A stretch of 64,000 bases of DNA from Kitasatospora viridis (GTDB taxonomy: Bacteria; Actinomycetota; Actinomycetes; Streptomycetales; Streptomycetaceae). The translations under genes were made by a program, and so were the position numbers. Below are positions 52,307 to 60,167 of the stretch, piece after piece. Below the pieces are notes generated by a model. That model saw nothing but the letters and a program-made list of their open reading frames with translations. It had not been told where the DNA came from and did no database searches. The stretch is from contig NZ_VIWT01000001.1 of assembly GCF_007829815.1 (NCBI RefSeq), positions 4,369,001 through 4,433,000 of the forward strand, written 5' to 3'. How positions within the stretch are numbered: position 1 is the stretch's first letter; each line of letters begins with the position of its first letter.

Positions 52307-52870
52307 TCAGCCGGCCAGCCGCTCGCGGGCCGCCATCAGTGCGAACCCCAGCAGGTTGAGGCCGCGCCAGCGGGCCGGGTCGCCCGCCCGCTCGTCCTCG
52401 GCGGCCAGCCCGATGCCCCAGATCCGGTCCACCGGACTGGCCTCCACCAGCACCCGGTTGCCGGTGCCGAGCAGGTAGGCGCGCAGCGCCGGGTCCTGCC
52501 CGAACTTGGCCACGTTGCCCTCGACGACCAGCTCGAACCGGGCCGCCTCCCACGCCTCCTCGCGGAAGCCGCGCACCAGCCGCCCGAGCTTCTTCGCCTC
52601 GGCGGGCGAGCGGGCCGCCAGGATCCGCGGCACGATCTCCTCGTCCCCGCTCAGGCGCGCCTTGCCCGCCATCATCCAGTGCTCGGCGCTGGCGTAGCGC
52701 ACCCCGCCGACCTCGAACGGGGCGGGCCACCACTGGCTCAGCGAGCCGGACCCGATGCTGCCGTCGCGCTGGGGCCGGTGGCCCCAGAAGAACAGGTACT
52801 TGGGCCGGGTGCCGGCGGTGGTGAGGGAGAGCAGGTCGGGGACGGAGCGGGTCTGTGCTGGGTGGTCCAT
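52307..52870 (-). CDS. NADAR family protein
   Basis: 187 residues from ATG 52870 (GAGGA upstream); the frame continues another 14 codons. KYLFFWGHRPQRDG...SLSQWWPAPFEVGGVRYASAEHWMMAGKARLSGDEEIVPRILAARSPAEAKKLGR and DRIWGIGLAAED...W.GLNLLGFALMAARE are the NADAR (YbiA-like) core: FSQW, E-H-x-M-x-x-x-K-A, and W-G-x-G-L. NADAR proteins remove N-glycosidically linked ribose adducts; some reverse guanine ADP-ribosylation by DarT-type toxins, others act on riboflavin intermediates. No DarT is visible nearby, so the substrate is open. Confidence 0.9.
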   Translation of the reverse strand: MDHPAQTRSVPDLLSLTTAGTRPKYLFFWGHRPQRDGSIGSGSLSQWWPAPFEVGGVRYASAEHWMMAGKARLSGDEEIVPRILAARSPAEAKKLGRLVRGFREEAWEAARFELVVEGNVAKFGQDPALRAYLLGTGNRVLVEASPVDRIWGIGLAAEDERAGDPARWRGLNLLGFALMAARERLAG

Positions 52871-52950
52871 GGCGGTGATCCTCGCAAACGGCGCCGAGGG
52901 CGGCGAGGGCATTTCGGATCGGGGCGCGTAAGGTCGGGCCGGGAGGTCAG

Positions 52951-54144
52951 ATGAGGATCCTCGTTCTCGCCGCCGGGTCCACCGGCGACGTCGCCCCGTT
53001 CACCGGCCTCGGTGCCCGGCTGCGCGCGGCCGGCCACGAAGTGACGGTGGCCACCCAGCCCCGGTTCGAGGCGGCGGTCACCGCCAGCGGGCTCGGCTAC
53101 CGGCCGCTGCGGGCCGAGTTGCACCGGGAGCTGTCCCCGATGAAGCAGGCCGCCGCGTTCATCCGGGAGATGGGCGCCGGGGCGGCCGCGCTGGCCGAGC
53201 CGGCCGCCGACCTGCTGCTGGTCAACGCCACCACCGCGCAGCTCGGTTGGCAGCTGGCCGAGGCGACCGGTGCCCGCTGCCTCGGTGCCTACCTGCAACC
53301 GGTGCACCCGACCCGGGAGTTCAGCTCGGTGGTGGGCGGCGGGCGGTCGCTCGGCGGCTGGGGGAACCGGGCGGCGGGGCGGCTGGCGCTGCGGGTGATG
53401 GACCGGATGTACGAGCCGACGGTGCGTCAACTCCGCGCCGAGCTCGGGCTGCCCGCGCTCACCGCCGCCGCCGTGCGGGCCCGCTCGGAGGCGGCCGGCG
53501 ACCCGGCGCTGCACGGGTACAGCCCCGCGCTGCTGCCCCGGCCGGCCGACTGGCGGCCCGGCCTTGAGGTGGTCGGCACCTGGTGGCCGGACACCCCCGG
53601 CGACCCCCGACTGCCCGCCGAGCTGGCCGACTTCCTGCAGGCCGGGCCGCCGCCGGTGTACCTCGGGTTCGGCAGCATGGGCGCCGGCGAGGGGGAGCGG
53701 CTGAGCGAGCTGGCCGTCGCCGCGCTGCGCCGGGCCGGGGTGCGCGGGGTGGTGCAGGCGGGCTGGGCCGGGCTGGCCGCGGGTGCGGGGCCCGAGGTGC
53801 TGACGGTCGGCGAGCTGCCGCACGAGCTGCTCTTCCCGCGGGTCGCCGCCGTGGTGCAGCACGGCGGGGCGGGCACCACGGCCGCCGCGTTGCGGGCCGG
53901 CGCGCCCACGGTGACCGTGCCGGTCCTCGGCGACCAGCCGTTCTGGGGCCACCGGGTGGCCCGGCTCGGCGCCGGGCCCGCGCCGGTGCCGTTCAAGCGG
54001 CTCACCGCCGAGCGGCTGGCGGCGGCCGTCACCGAGGCGGTCGGGAACCCGGGCTACCGCGGCCGGGCGGCGGCGCTCGCCGAGCGGCTGGCCGGTGAGG
54101 ACGGCGCGGGGCGCGCGGTCGACCTCATCGAGGCCTGGGCCTGA
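52951..54144 (+). CDS. MGT/UGT-type glycosyltransferase (GT1)
   Basis: 397 residues, GGGAGGTC upstream of the ATG. GT-B fold: MRILVLAAGSTGDVAPFTGLGARLRAAGHEVTVATQPRFEAAV at the N-terminus; the C-terminal donor site has YLGFGSMG and the sugar-nucleotide loop VVQHGGAGTTAAALRAGAPTVTVPVLGDQPFWGHRVARLG. This is the type of enzyme that attaches a sugar to sterols, lipids or macrolides. No biosynthetic cluster surrounds it, so an acceptor cannot be named; self-protection by macrolide glycosylation is one possibility. Its 3' end overlaps the next, opposite gene by 20 bp. Confidence 0.88.
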   Translation: MRILVLAAGSTGDVAPFTGLGARLRAAGHEVTVATQPRFEAAVTASGLGYRPLRAELHRELSPMKQAAAFIREMGAGAAALAEPAADLLLVNATTAQLGWQLAEATGARCLGAYLQPVHPTREFSSVVGGGRSLGGWGNRAAGRLALRVMDRMYEPTVRQLRAELGLPALTAAAVRARSEAAGDPALHGYSPALLPRPADWRPGLEVVGTWWPDTPGDPRLPAELADFLQAGPPPVYLGFGSMGAGEGERLSELAVAALRRAGVRGVVQAGWAGLAAGAGPEVLTVGELPHELLFPRVAAVVQHGGAGTTAAALRAGAPTVTVPVLGDQPFWGHRVARLGAGPAPVPFKRLTAERLAAAVTEAVGNPGYRGRAAALAERLAGEDGAGRAVDLIEAWA

Positions 54145-55498
54145 ACAGCCGCCGCCAGCCCCGGCGCCGCTCGCCGTCCAGCACCGCGGAGACCGCCGCG
54201 GCGAAGGCGTCCGGCTCCGCCGCAGCGCCGGTCGACAGCAGCCGGTGGGTGCCGTCGGTGGTCCACTCGCCGAGCACCGCGCCGGGTTCCCTGGTCACCG
54301 GGTCGATCGCGAACTCCACGGTGAAGTAGCGCAGTTCGTCGCCCCCGCTGGGCAGCACGGCGGCGGCCAGGTGGGCCTCCGGCGGGGCTACCGGCGGGGG
54401 CAGCGTGACGAACACCCCGGTGTGGCCGTTGCCGAACCGGCGGTACTCGCACTCCAGCCCGTCCCAGGACACCCGCTGGTCCGGGGGCAGCCGGGCGCCG
54501 ACCTCACCCCACAGCTCGACCAGCATCGGGGTCAGTCCGCCCACCGGCACGTCGGTGACCAGCTCGGGCCCGACCGCGCGCAGCGCGGCCGGCAGCGCCC
54601 GGTGGGCGAACTGGTAGTGGTGGTGGCGCCGTTCGACCGGGGCCGGCGGGGCCGCGGTGAAGGCGAACTCGGCCTCCATGGCGACCCGCAGCCGCCCGCC
54701 GGGACCGATCGCGGTCTGCGGGGTGAGCTGCCCGCCGCGCCACCAGTAGACGTGCGGCGAGAGCTCGGCGGCCTGCTGGTCGGCGGGCAGCGCCCGGTAG
54801 CGCAGCATGGTGCCGAAGACCGAGGCGATGTGGTCGTCCACCGGGGCGAAGAGCAGTTCCTGGGCGGAGGGCACGGCCGCCAGCAGCCCCTTGTCCGGCA
54901 CCGGACGGCCGGTCAACTGCTCGAACAGCTGCTCCAGCACCAGGATCCGGCTGGCCGTCAGCACCGAGAGCCCGCTGAGCACGTGGAACTCGCCGCCCCG
55001 GGTGCCGTCGGCCAGCTCGTGCCGCTCGATCGGCAGTGCCAGCAGGTTGGCCCGGGCCCGGGCCCGCAGCTCGTGCGCGTTGCCCAGCTTGGCGACCCCC
55101 TGGGCGGAGAGCGTGGAGAGCCCGTCCGGCACCCGCAGGGCCAGGAACTCCCGCAGGCCGGGCAGCGGTTCGGGCGCGTGCAGGTACTCCTCGCCCTCGG
55201 CCAGCGCGGCCGAGCCGACCAGTAGCGGGTAGAGCCTGCCGAGCAAGTCCGCGCGCGGGGCGGCGTCCAGCTCGGAGGGCCCGGTGGTGTGTTCGAGCAG
55301 CGACCGGACGTGCGCGCGGATCAGGTCGGCCCGGTCGGTGCCGGGGCCGGCCAGTCGCCCGAGCTCCTCGTCCAGCACGGCGAGCCCGTAGCTGCGGCCG
55401 AGGGTGTCGAAGGCGATCGCCCCGCGCACCACGACCGGCACGCCCTGGGCCGCGAATTCGGCCCTGATCTCCTCTGCCGTACCCGAGTTGATGGACAC
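54125..55498 (-). CDS. Hypothetical protein, 457 residues, two-part
   Basis: GTG start with GAGGAG 5 bp upstream. The N-terminal ~260 residues (VVVRGAIAFDTLGRSYGLAVLDEELGRL; AHELRARARANLLALPIERHEL; LSVLTASRILVLEQLFEQLTG; LLAAVPSAQELLFAPVDD) faintly recall DUF1444-type proteins, in which the AxxNL and AVPxxxxLLFAP patterns occur; this is a weak resemblance. The C-terminal half (HHHYQFAHRALPAALRAVGPE; WDGLECEYRRFGNGHTGVFVTLP; YFTVEFAIDPVTREPGAVLGEW) looks like a beta-rich domain. No signal peptide or membrane helix. Function unknown; overlaps the glycosyltransferase tail to tail. Confidence 0.7.
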   Translation of the reverse strand: MSINSGTAEEIRAEFAAQGVPVVVRGAIAFDTLGRSYGLAVLDEELGRLAGPGTDRADLIRAHVRSLLEHTTGPSELDAAPRADLLGRLYPLLVGSAALAEGEEYLHAPEPLPGLREFLALRVPDGLSTLSAQGVAKLGNAHELRARARANLLALPIERHELADGTRGGEFHVLSGLSVLTASRILVLEQLFEQLTGRPVPDKGLLAAVPSAQELLFAPVDDHIASVFGTMLRYRALPADQQAAELSPHVYWWRGGQLTPQTAIGPGGRLRVAMEAEFAFTAAPPAPVERRHHHYQFAHRALPAALRAVGPELVTDVPVGGLTPMLVELWGEVGARLPPDQRVSWDGLECEYRRFGNGHTGVFVTLPPPVAPPEAHLAAAVLPSGGDELRYFTVEFAIDPVTREPGAVLGEWTTDGTHRLLSTGAAAEPDAFAAAVSAVLDGERRRGWRRLFRPRPR

Positions 55499-55605
55499 CA
55501 GCTCTCCTCGAAGGTGCGTTCCGGACCGTCCACGCTACCTCCTCGCCCGATCGGTCGGCCGATCGGGCGGTGCGTGGCCGGGCCGGTGGGCCGTGGTCGA
55601 CCGGG

Positions 55606-57075
55606 TCAGCCGATCGACCGCGGCAGGCGGGTGGAGAGGAAGGCGACGGCGGCGGAGGAGCCCAACTGGAGTGCCATCACCAGGGCCAGCGCCTGCCCCA
55701 TGCCCAGGCCCGGCGCCAGCGCCAGGAAGAGCGTGCCCCAGGTGGCCACGCCGAGCGCCAGGCTGGACTGCTGCGAGGTGGCCAGCACCCCGCTGCCGAC
55801 GCCGGCCCGCTCCAGCGGCACGGTGGAGAGCACCACCCGGAACAGCGGGGTGCCGACGAAGCCGTTGCCGCCGCCGATCAGCACCATCGCGGGCATCAGC
55901 GTGAAGATCCCCAGGCCGTTGAAGTCGGTCAGCGCGGTGATGATCAGCACCACCACGCCGACCGGCTGGATCAGCGCGCCGATGGTGATCACCCGGCTGC
56001 CGAACCGGCCGATCAGCCGCGGCCCGGCCAGCGAGGTGCTGAAGTAGCCGACCGCCAGCGGCACCAGGGCCCAGCCGGAGTCCACCGGGCTGAGGTGCAG
56101 GCCCTGCTGCAGGGTGATCGCGATGATGAACATGAAGGCGCCGAAGTTGCTGAAGTACGGCAGCGCGATGCCCAGTCCGCTGCGCATCTCGGGGATCCGC
56201 AGCAGCGAGAGCGGCACCAGCGGCAGCCGCCCGGCCGCCTCGGTCCGCCGCTCGACCGCGATGAACGCCCAGGCGATGAACGGGAAGAGCGCCATCGAGA
56301 CCCAGGTCCACAGCGGCCACCCGACCGCCCGGCCCTCCATCAGCGGGATGAACAGGCTGAGCAGCGCGGCGCAGAGCAGCAGGGTGCCGGGCAGGTCCAC
56401 CCGGCTCGGCGCGTCGGACTTGCTCTCCGGCACGAAGCGCATCGCCATGACCGCCGCGACCAGCGCGAACGGCACGTTGAGCAGGAAGACCACGCGCCAG
56501 CCGCTGCCGAACAGGTTCGCCTGCACCAGCATGCCGCCGAGCACCTGGCCGATCACCACGCTGATGCCGCCGGCCGCGCCGTAGATGCTGAGCGCCTTGG
56601 CCCGGGCCTGCCCGTGGGTGGCGGCGGTGATGGTGGCCAGCACCTGCGGGATCAGCAGCGCCGCCGAGGCGCCCTGGGCCACCCGGGCGGCGACCAGGGC
56701 CCAGGCGCTGGGTGCGACGCCGCAGGCCAGCGAGGTGACCGCGAAGAGCGCGGCGCCGGCGATGAAGAGCTTGCGGCGCCCGATGCTGTCGCCGAGGCGG
56801 CCGCCGAGCACCAGCAGCACGGCGAAGGCGATGCCGTACCCGGCGGCGATCAGTTCCAGCACCGCCGGTCCGGCGGCCAGGTCGTGGTCGATGGTGGGCA
56901 GCGCGACGTTGACGATGAAGAAGTCGAGCATCGGCAGGAAGGCGCCGAGCATGACGGTGACCAGGCCGGCGACCGTGAGGGTGCGGTGGACGCCGGGGCT
57001 GCCGACGGGGGTGGGGGCGGCGGTCGGTGCGGTGGTGCGGACGGTGGTGCTCGAACGTTCCAGTTGCTGGGTCAC
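55606..57075 (-). CDS. MFS drug efflux transporter (14-TMS, EmrB/QacA type)
   Basis: 489 residues from GTG 57075. Fourteen hydrophobic helices; motif MLDFFIVNVALPTIDHDLAAGPAVLELIAAGYGIAFA in helix 1-2, motif A GGRLGDSIGRRKLFIAG and motif C-like YGAAGGISVVIGQVLGGMLVQA. Proton-driven exporter of amphipathic drugs; substrate not predictable. Divergent from an XRE regulator with 112 bp between starts, which hold two identical palindromes. Architecturally this repeats the MFS/XRE pair at 37.5-39.9 kb, but the transporters are only distantly alike. Confidence 0.92.
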   Translation of the reverse strand: MTQQLERSSTTVRTTAPTAAPTPVGSPGVHRTLTVAGLVTVMLGAFLPMLDFFIVNVALPTIDHDLAAGPAVLELIAAGYGIAFAVLLVLGGRLGDSIGRRKLFIAGAALFAVTSLACGVAPSAWALVAARVAQGASAALLIPQVLATITAATHGQARAKALSIYGAAGGISVVIGQVLGGMLVQANLFGSGWRVVFLLNVPFALVAAVMAMRFVPESKSDAPSRVDLPGTLLLCAALLSLFIPLMEGRAVGWPLWTWVSMALFPFIAWAFIAVERRTEAAGRLPLVPLSLLRIPEMRSGLGIALPYFSNFGAFMFIIAITLQQGLHLSPVDSGWALVPLAVGYFSTSLAGPRLIGRFGSRVITIGALIQPVGVVVLIITALTDFNGLGIFTLMPAMVLIGGGNGFVGTPLFRVVLSTVPLERAGVGSGVLATSQQSSLALGVATWGTLFLALAPGLGMGQALALVMALQLGSSAAVAFLSTRLPRSIG

Positions 57076-57102
57076 GGGTCCTACGATCCGCCTCGCAATA
57101 CC

Positions 57103-57134
57103 CTGGTACCAGAGTCTCCTCATCCTGGTACCAG
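57103..57134. promoter_or_regulatory. Double palindromic operator between MFS and XRE genes
   Basis: CTGGTACCAG occurs at 57103-57112 and 57125-57134, each a perfect 10-bp palindrome, 22 bp centre to centre (about two helical turns, same face). A weaker CCGGCACCAG follows at 57141-57150. The sites lie 28-60 bp from the MFS start and 54 bp or more from the XRE start, where they could control both. Confidence 0.75.
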
Positions 57135-57187
57135 AAGTACCCGGCACCAGGGTCGCGGACGGTGCGGCCGAGGCGCATCCTAGGGGC

Positions 57188-58093
57188 ATGCGCACGCTGA
57201 ACACCCCTGCCGCAACCGCCGTTCCGCCGACGTCCGGGACGCACGCGCCGGTCGCACCGGATGCCCGGCACGCGCCCGACGTGCGCCGTCAGGAGTTGGC
57301 CGCCTTCCTGCGCAGCCGTCGCGAGCGGATCACCCCCGAGCAGGTGGGCCTGCCCGACACCGGCCGCCGCCGCACCCCGGGCCTGCGCCGCGAGGAGGTC
57401 GCGCAGCTCGCCTCGGTCGGGGTCACTTGGTACACCTGGCTCGAACAGGGCCGGGACATCCAGGTCTCCGCCCAGGTGCTCGGTGCCGTGGCCCGGGCCC
57501 TGCTGCTCGACCCGAACGAGCGCGCCCACCTCTACACCCTGGCCGGCGCCGCGCTGCCGGAGCCGGGGGTGGAGTGCCCCTCGGTCACCCCGTCGGTGCG
57601 CCGGGTGCTCGACCAGCTCTCGCCGCTGCCGGCCTGCGTGATGAACTCCCGCTACGACCTGCTGGCCTGGAACGCCACCTACGCCGAGCTGCTCGGCGAC
57701 ATCGACGCGCTGCCCTTCGAGGAGCGCAACATCGTCTGGCTGCTGTTCACCAACGAGGCCTTCCGGGCCCGGTTCCTGGAGCCGGAGGCGGTCGGCCTCG
57801 GGGTGGTGGCCCGGCTACGGGCGGCGCTGGCCGAGCACGTCGGCGACCCGGCCTGGAAGTCGCTGCTGGCCCGGCTGCGGCGGGCCTCGCCGGAGTTCGA
57901 GTCGGCCTGGCAGCGGCACGAGGTGGGCGCGCTGGTCAACGGCATCAAGGGGTTCGTCCACCCGGTGGTCGGGACGATGCGGATGGAGTACACGAGCATG
58001 TGGCTCGGCCGGCGACTGGGTACCCGGCTGGTCACCTACACGCCGGTGGACGAGGAGACCGAGGAGCGGCTGCAGCGCCTCGCCGAGCTCTGA
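57188..58093 (+). CDS. XRE family regulator with MmyB-like ligand domain
   Basis: 301 residues from ATG 57188. Helix-turn-helix RRRTPGLRREEVAQLASVGVTWYTWLEQGRDIQVSAQVLGAVARALLLDPNERAHLYTLAG (~residues 55-120), then the MmyB/PAS-like domain (LPACVMNSRYDLLAWNATYAELLGDIDALP...; MRMEYTSMWLGRRLGTRLVTYTP). It is clearly paralogous to the regulator at 38973-39884 in the DNA-binding half. Probably controls the divergent MFS exporter through the CTGGTACCAG sites in response to a small molecule. The foldback element begins 9 bp after its stop. Confidence 0.9.
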   Translation: MRTLNTPAATAVPPTSGTHAPVAPDARHAPDVRRQELAAFLRSRRERITPEQVGLPDTGRRRTPGLRREEVAQLASVGVTWYTWLEQGRDIQVSAQVLGAVARALLLDPNERAHLYTLAGAALPEPGVECPSVTPSVRRVLDQLSPLPACVMNSRYDLLAWNATYAELLGDIDALPFEERNIVWLLFTNEAFRARFLEPEAVGLGVVARLRAALAEHVGDPAWKSLLARLRRASPEFESAWQRHEVGALVNGIKGFVHPVVGTMRMEYTSMWLGRRLGTRLVTYTPVDEETEERLQRLAEL

Positions 58094-58101
58094 GCGGGGG
58101 C

Positions 58102-58272
58102 CCTAGTGCCGCGTCAGGCAACCTTCGCCCCGTCGCGACGCCCGGCACGCACTCTCGCCGCACCGGCCGAAAGCCCAAGTACGTCCAGTACGAGGACTTC
58201 CGGCCGGCACGCCGAGAGCACGCACCGGACGCCGCTCCTTGACGGGCAAAAGTTGCCTGACGCGGCACTAGG
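58102..58272. mobile_element. 171-bp foldback (MITE-like) element
   Basis: The first and last 21 bp (58102-58122, 58252-58272) are perfect inverted repeats (CCTAGTGCCGCGTCAGG... and its complement). The arms stay imperfectly complementary right to the middle: AAGTAC-gtcca-GTAC with CCGGCC flanks near 58175-58205, and CTCTCG/CGAGAG further out. The whole element can therefore fold into one long hairpin. TA occurs at both tips (58104-58105 and 58269-58270), consistent with TA target duplication as in Tc1/mariner-IS630 elements. No transposase ORF fits inside; mobilisation in trans is inference. Confidence 0.75.
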
Positions 58273-58463
58273 CGCGGAGGCGCGAGGGGCTGAGCGCGGG
58301 GGCGCGCCGGAAAACACCCCCGATCGGCGGATCCGCGCGAGGATCCACCACTCCGACGGCCCCGTGCTGGTCGAACTGGCGATCCGCTTGCGCACTGACT
58401 TTCCTACTATTGCGACCGTCCATACGTGCGCGGAGCAAGTAGCGAGAGAAGGGGTGACGGGCC
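58273..58463 (+). other. Upstream region of the asparaginase gene
   Basis: About 190 bp without an ORF. The distal part is GC-rich; from ~58390 it becomes AT-richer (ACTGACTTTCCTACTATTGCGACC), a likely promoter zone. A GAGAGAAGGGG ribosome binding site ends ~10 bp before the ATG. Confidence 0.5.
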
Positions 58464-59471
58464 ATGGCACGGATCGTCGTCATCAGCACCGGCGGAACCA
58501 TCGCCAGCCGCTGGCAGGGGACCGGCTTCGCCGCCGAGGCCCGCGGTCAGGAGGTGATGGCCATCGCGGCCGTCCCGACCGGCATCGAGGTCGAGGTGGT
58601 CGACCTGTTCAGCGTGAACAGCCCCCGCCTCACCACCGCCCACCAGCTCACCCTGTTGCGCACCGTGCACGAGGTGCTGGCCGACCCCGGTGTGGACGGG
58701 ATCGTGGTCACCCACGGCACCGACACCCTGGAGGAGACCGCCTTCCTGCTCGACCTGCACCACGACGACCCGCGCCCGGTCGTGCTCACCGGCGCCCAGC
58801 TGCCGATGGAGGCCCAGGACGGCGACGGCCCCGGCAACCTGCACGACGCCCTGGTCACCGCCGCGGGCGTGCGCGACCTCGGCGTGCTGGTCGTCTTCGA
58901 CGGCAAGGTGCACGCCGCCCGGGGCACCGTGAAGACCCAGACCGTCGCGCACGACGCCTTCGCCGACCAGTCCGCCAGCCGGGTCGGCGACGTCGGCTTC
59001 GGGCGGGTCTCGGTGCTGCGCGTGCCGGAGCGCCCGGCCGCCCTGCCGCTGCCCGAACTCCCGGACCGCGCGCCCCGGGTGGACCTGGTGATGCACCACA
59101 CCGACGGTGACCCGGTGCTCTTCGAGGCCGCGCTGGCGGCCGGCGCGCAGGGCGTGGTGCTGGTCGCCACCGGTGCGGGCAACGCCACCCCCGCGTTCGT
59201 GGAGGCGGTGGCCACCGCCCGGGAGCGGGGCGTGCTGGTCGCGCTGACCACCCGGGTGCCGGCCGGTCCGGTCACCGAGATCTACACCCAGGGCGGCGCG
59301 GTGGACCTGGTGGCCGCCGGGGCCGTGCCCACCGGCACGCTGCGGGCCGGCCAGGCCCGGATCGCGGTGCTCGCCGCGCTGCTCGCCGCCCCCGACGCCG
59401 AGCGGCGCCGGCAGCTGTTGCACGCGGTGCTGGGCGCCGGGTCGGTGGCGGGGGCGCAGCCCGGCAACTGA
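58464..59471 (+). CDS. L-asparaginase (type II-like)
   Basis: 335 residues. Both catalytic triads of the asparaginase family are present: VVISTGGTIAS (Thr12 nucleophile region) and VVTHGTDTLEETA (T86-D87 with upstream Thr83), plus PVVLTGAQLP and the Lys-bearing ARGTVKTQT. It hydrolyses asparagine (often glutamine too) to aspartate and ammonia. No signal peptide, so cytoplasmic. The stop codon is embedded in a small ACTGACG-ccc-CGTCAGT hairpin (59467-59483). Confidence 0.93.
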   Translation: MARIVVISTGGTIASRWQGTGFAAEARGQEVMAIAAVPTGIEVEVVDLFSVNSPRLTTAHQLTLLRTVHEVLADPGVDGIVVTHGTDTLEETAFLLDLHHDDPRPVVLTGAQLPMEAQDGDGPGNLHDALVTAAGVRDLGVLVVFDGKVHAARGTVKTQTVAHDAFADQSASRVGDVGFGRVSVLRVPERPAALPLPELPDRAPRVDLVMHHTDGDPVLFEAALAAGAQGVVLVATGAGNATPAFVEAVATARERGVLVALTTRVPAGPVTEIYTQGGAVDLVAAGAVPTGTLRAGQARIAVLAALLAAPDAERRRQLLHAVLGAGSVAGAQPGN

Positions 59472-59586
59472 CGCCCCGTCAGTGCTGTTGTTGACGTGTC
59501 GTGACATGACGTGCGTTGACTCACCCCGCCCCGGGACGGAATTCTGCTGGTCAGTCCAGTAGCACCGGCACCAGGGGGAGGGCACG

Positions 59587-59754
59587 TTGGGTGACCAGCC
59601 GACCGGCGGGCTGCCCGGCGCGGGCGCCGGGCCGGCCCGGGACTGGCTGGCCGCCGCCGGCGCGGTCGCCGTCGACGTCGCGGACGACGAGCAGGTGGCC
59701 CGCTGGCTGGAGGCGGTCGGTGCGGTGCTGAGGCTGCGTCAGGCGGGCCGCTGA
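59587..59754 (+). CDS. 55-residue hypothetical protein, coupled to lipoprotein gene
   Basis: TTG start preceded at 4-5 bp by GGGGGAGGG. The translation begins MGDQPTGGLPGAGAGPARDW and continues LAAAGAVAVDVADDEQVARW and LEAVGAVLRLRQAGR: a Gly/Pro-rich head and one amphipathic helical part. The stop overlaps the next ATG (TGATG), which argues for real translation and coupling. No recognised family. Alternative: an untranslated leader of the lipoprotein gene, but no other start or binding site serves that gene. Confidence 0.5.
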   Translation: MGDQPTGGLPGAGAGPARDWLAAAGAVAVDVADDEQVARWLEAVGAVLRLRQAGR

Positions 59755-60167
59755 TGCGCCGCCGGTGGCGGGTCGCGGTGGCGGCGGCGGTGGCCGGGCT
59801 GCTGCTCGCGGGCTGCGACACGCAGTCGGGCAAGCTGGACCACGGCCGGGTGTTCGGCTTCGACACCCCGCAGCTGAAGGTGGCGGTCGGTCAGACCTTC
59901 TCGCTGTACCGGAAGCTGGCGGTGGTGCCGGGCCAGAGAGACTGGACCGTGGTCGATCCGCAGCCCGACCCGGGGGTGCTCAAGGTGGTCGGCCCCGACT
60001 ACCTGAAGGGCGGCGGCGGCATGGGTGACGGTGGGTCGGTCTACCTGGTCTTCAAGGCCGTGGGCAAGGGCGGCACCGACTTCACCGTGCAGAACTGCGG
60101 CAGCTGCGACGCCATGCTCCGGCCGACCTACCAGGTGCGCGAGACCTATCACCTGGTGGTGGGCTAG
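59754..60167 (+). CDS. Secreted lipoprotein, unknown function
   Basis: 137 residues. Signal peptide MRRRWRVAVAAAVAGLLLAGC with lipobox LLAGC (Cys21). The mature part has strands LKVAVGQTFSLYRKLAVVPGQRDWTVVDPQ and YLVFKAVGKGGTDFTVQNCGSCDAMLRPTYQVRETYHLVV. The G-Q-x-F-S-L start and F-K-A-x-G-K-G-x-T-x-F pattern recall the Ig-like fold of chagasin-type (I42) protease inhibitors, a weak visual similarity. A C-G-S-C motif may form a disulfide. It ends against the MBL gene with no spacing. Confidence 0.78.
   Translation: MRRRWRVAVAAAVAGLLLAGCDTQSGKLDHGRVFGFDTPQLKVAVGQTFSLYRKLAVVPGQRDWTVVDPQPDPGVLKVVGPDYLKGGGGMGDGGSVYLVFKAVGKGGTDFTVQNCGSCDAMLRPTYQVRETYHLVVG

Noticed and set aside
58032..58268. Small ORFs on both strands within the foldback element (both beginning MPRQATFA)
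   Set aside because: The identical start is caused by the inverted repeat ends; no binding site or family match.
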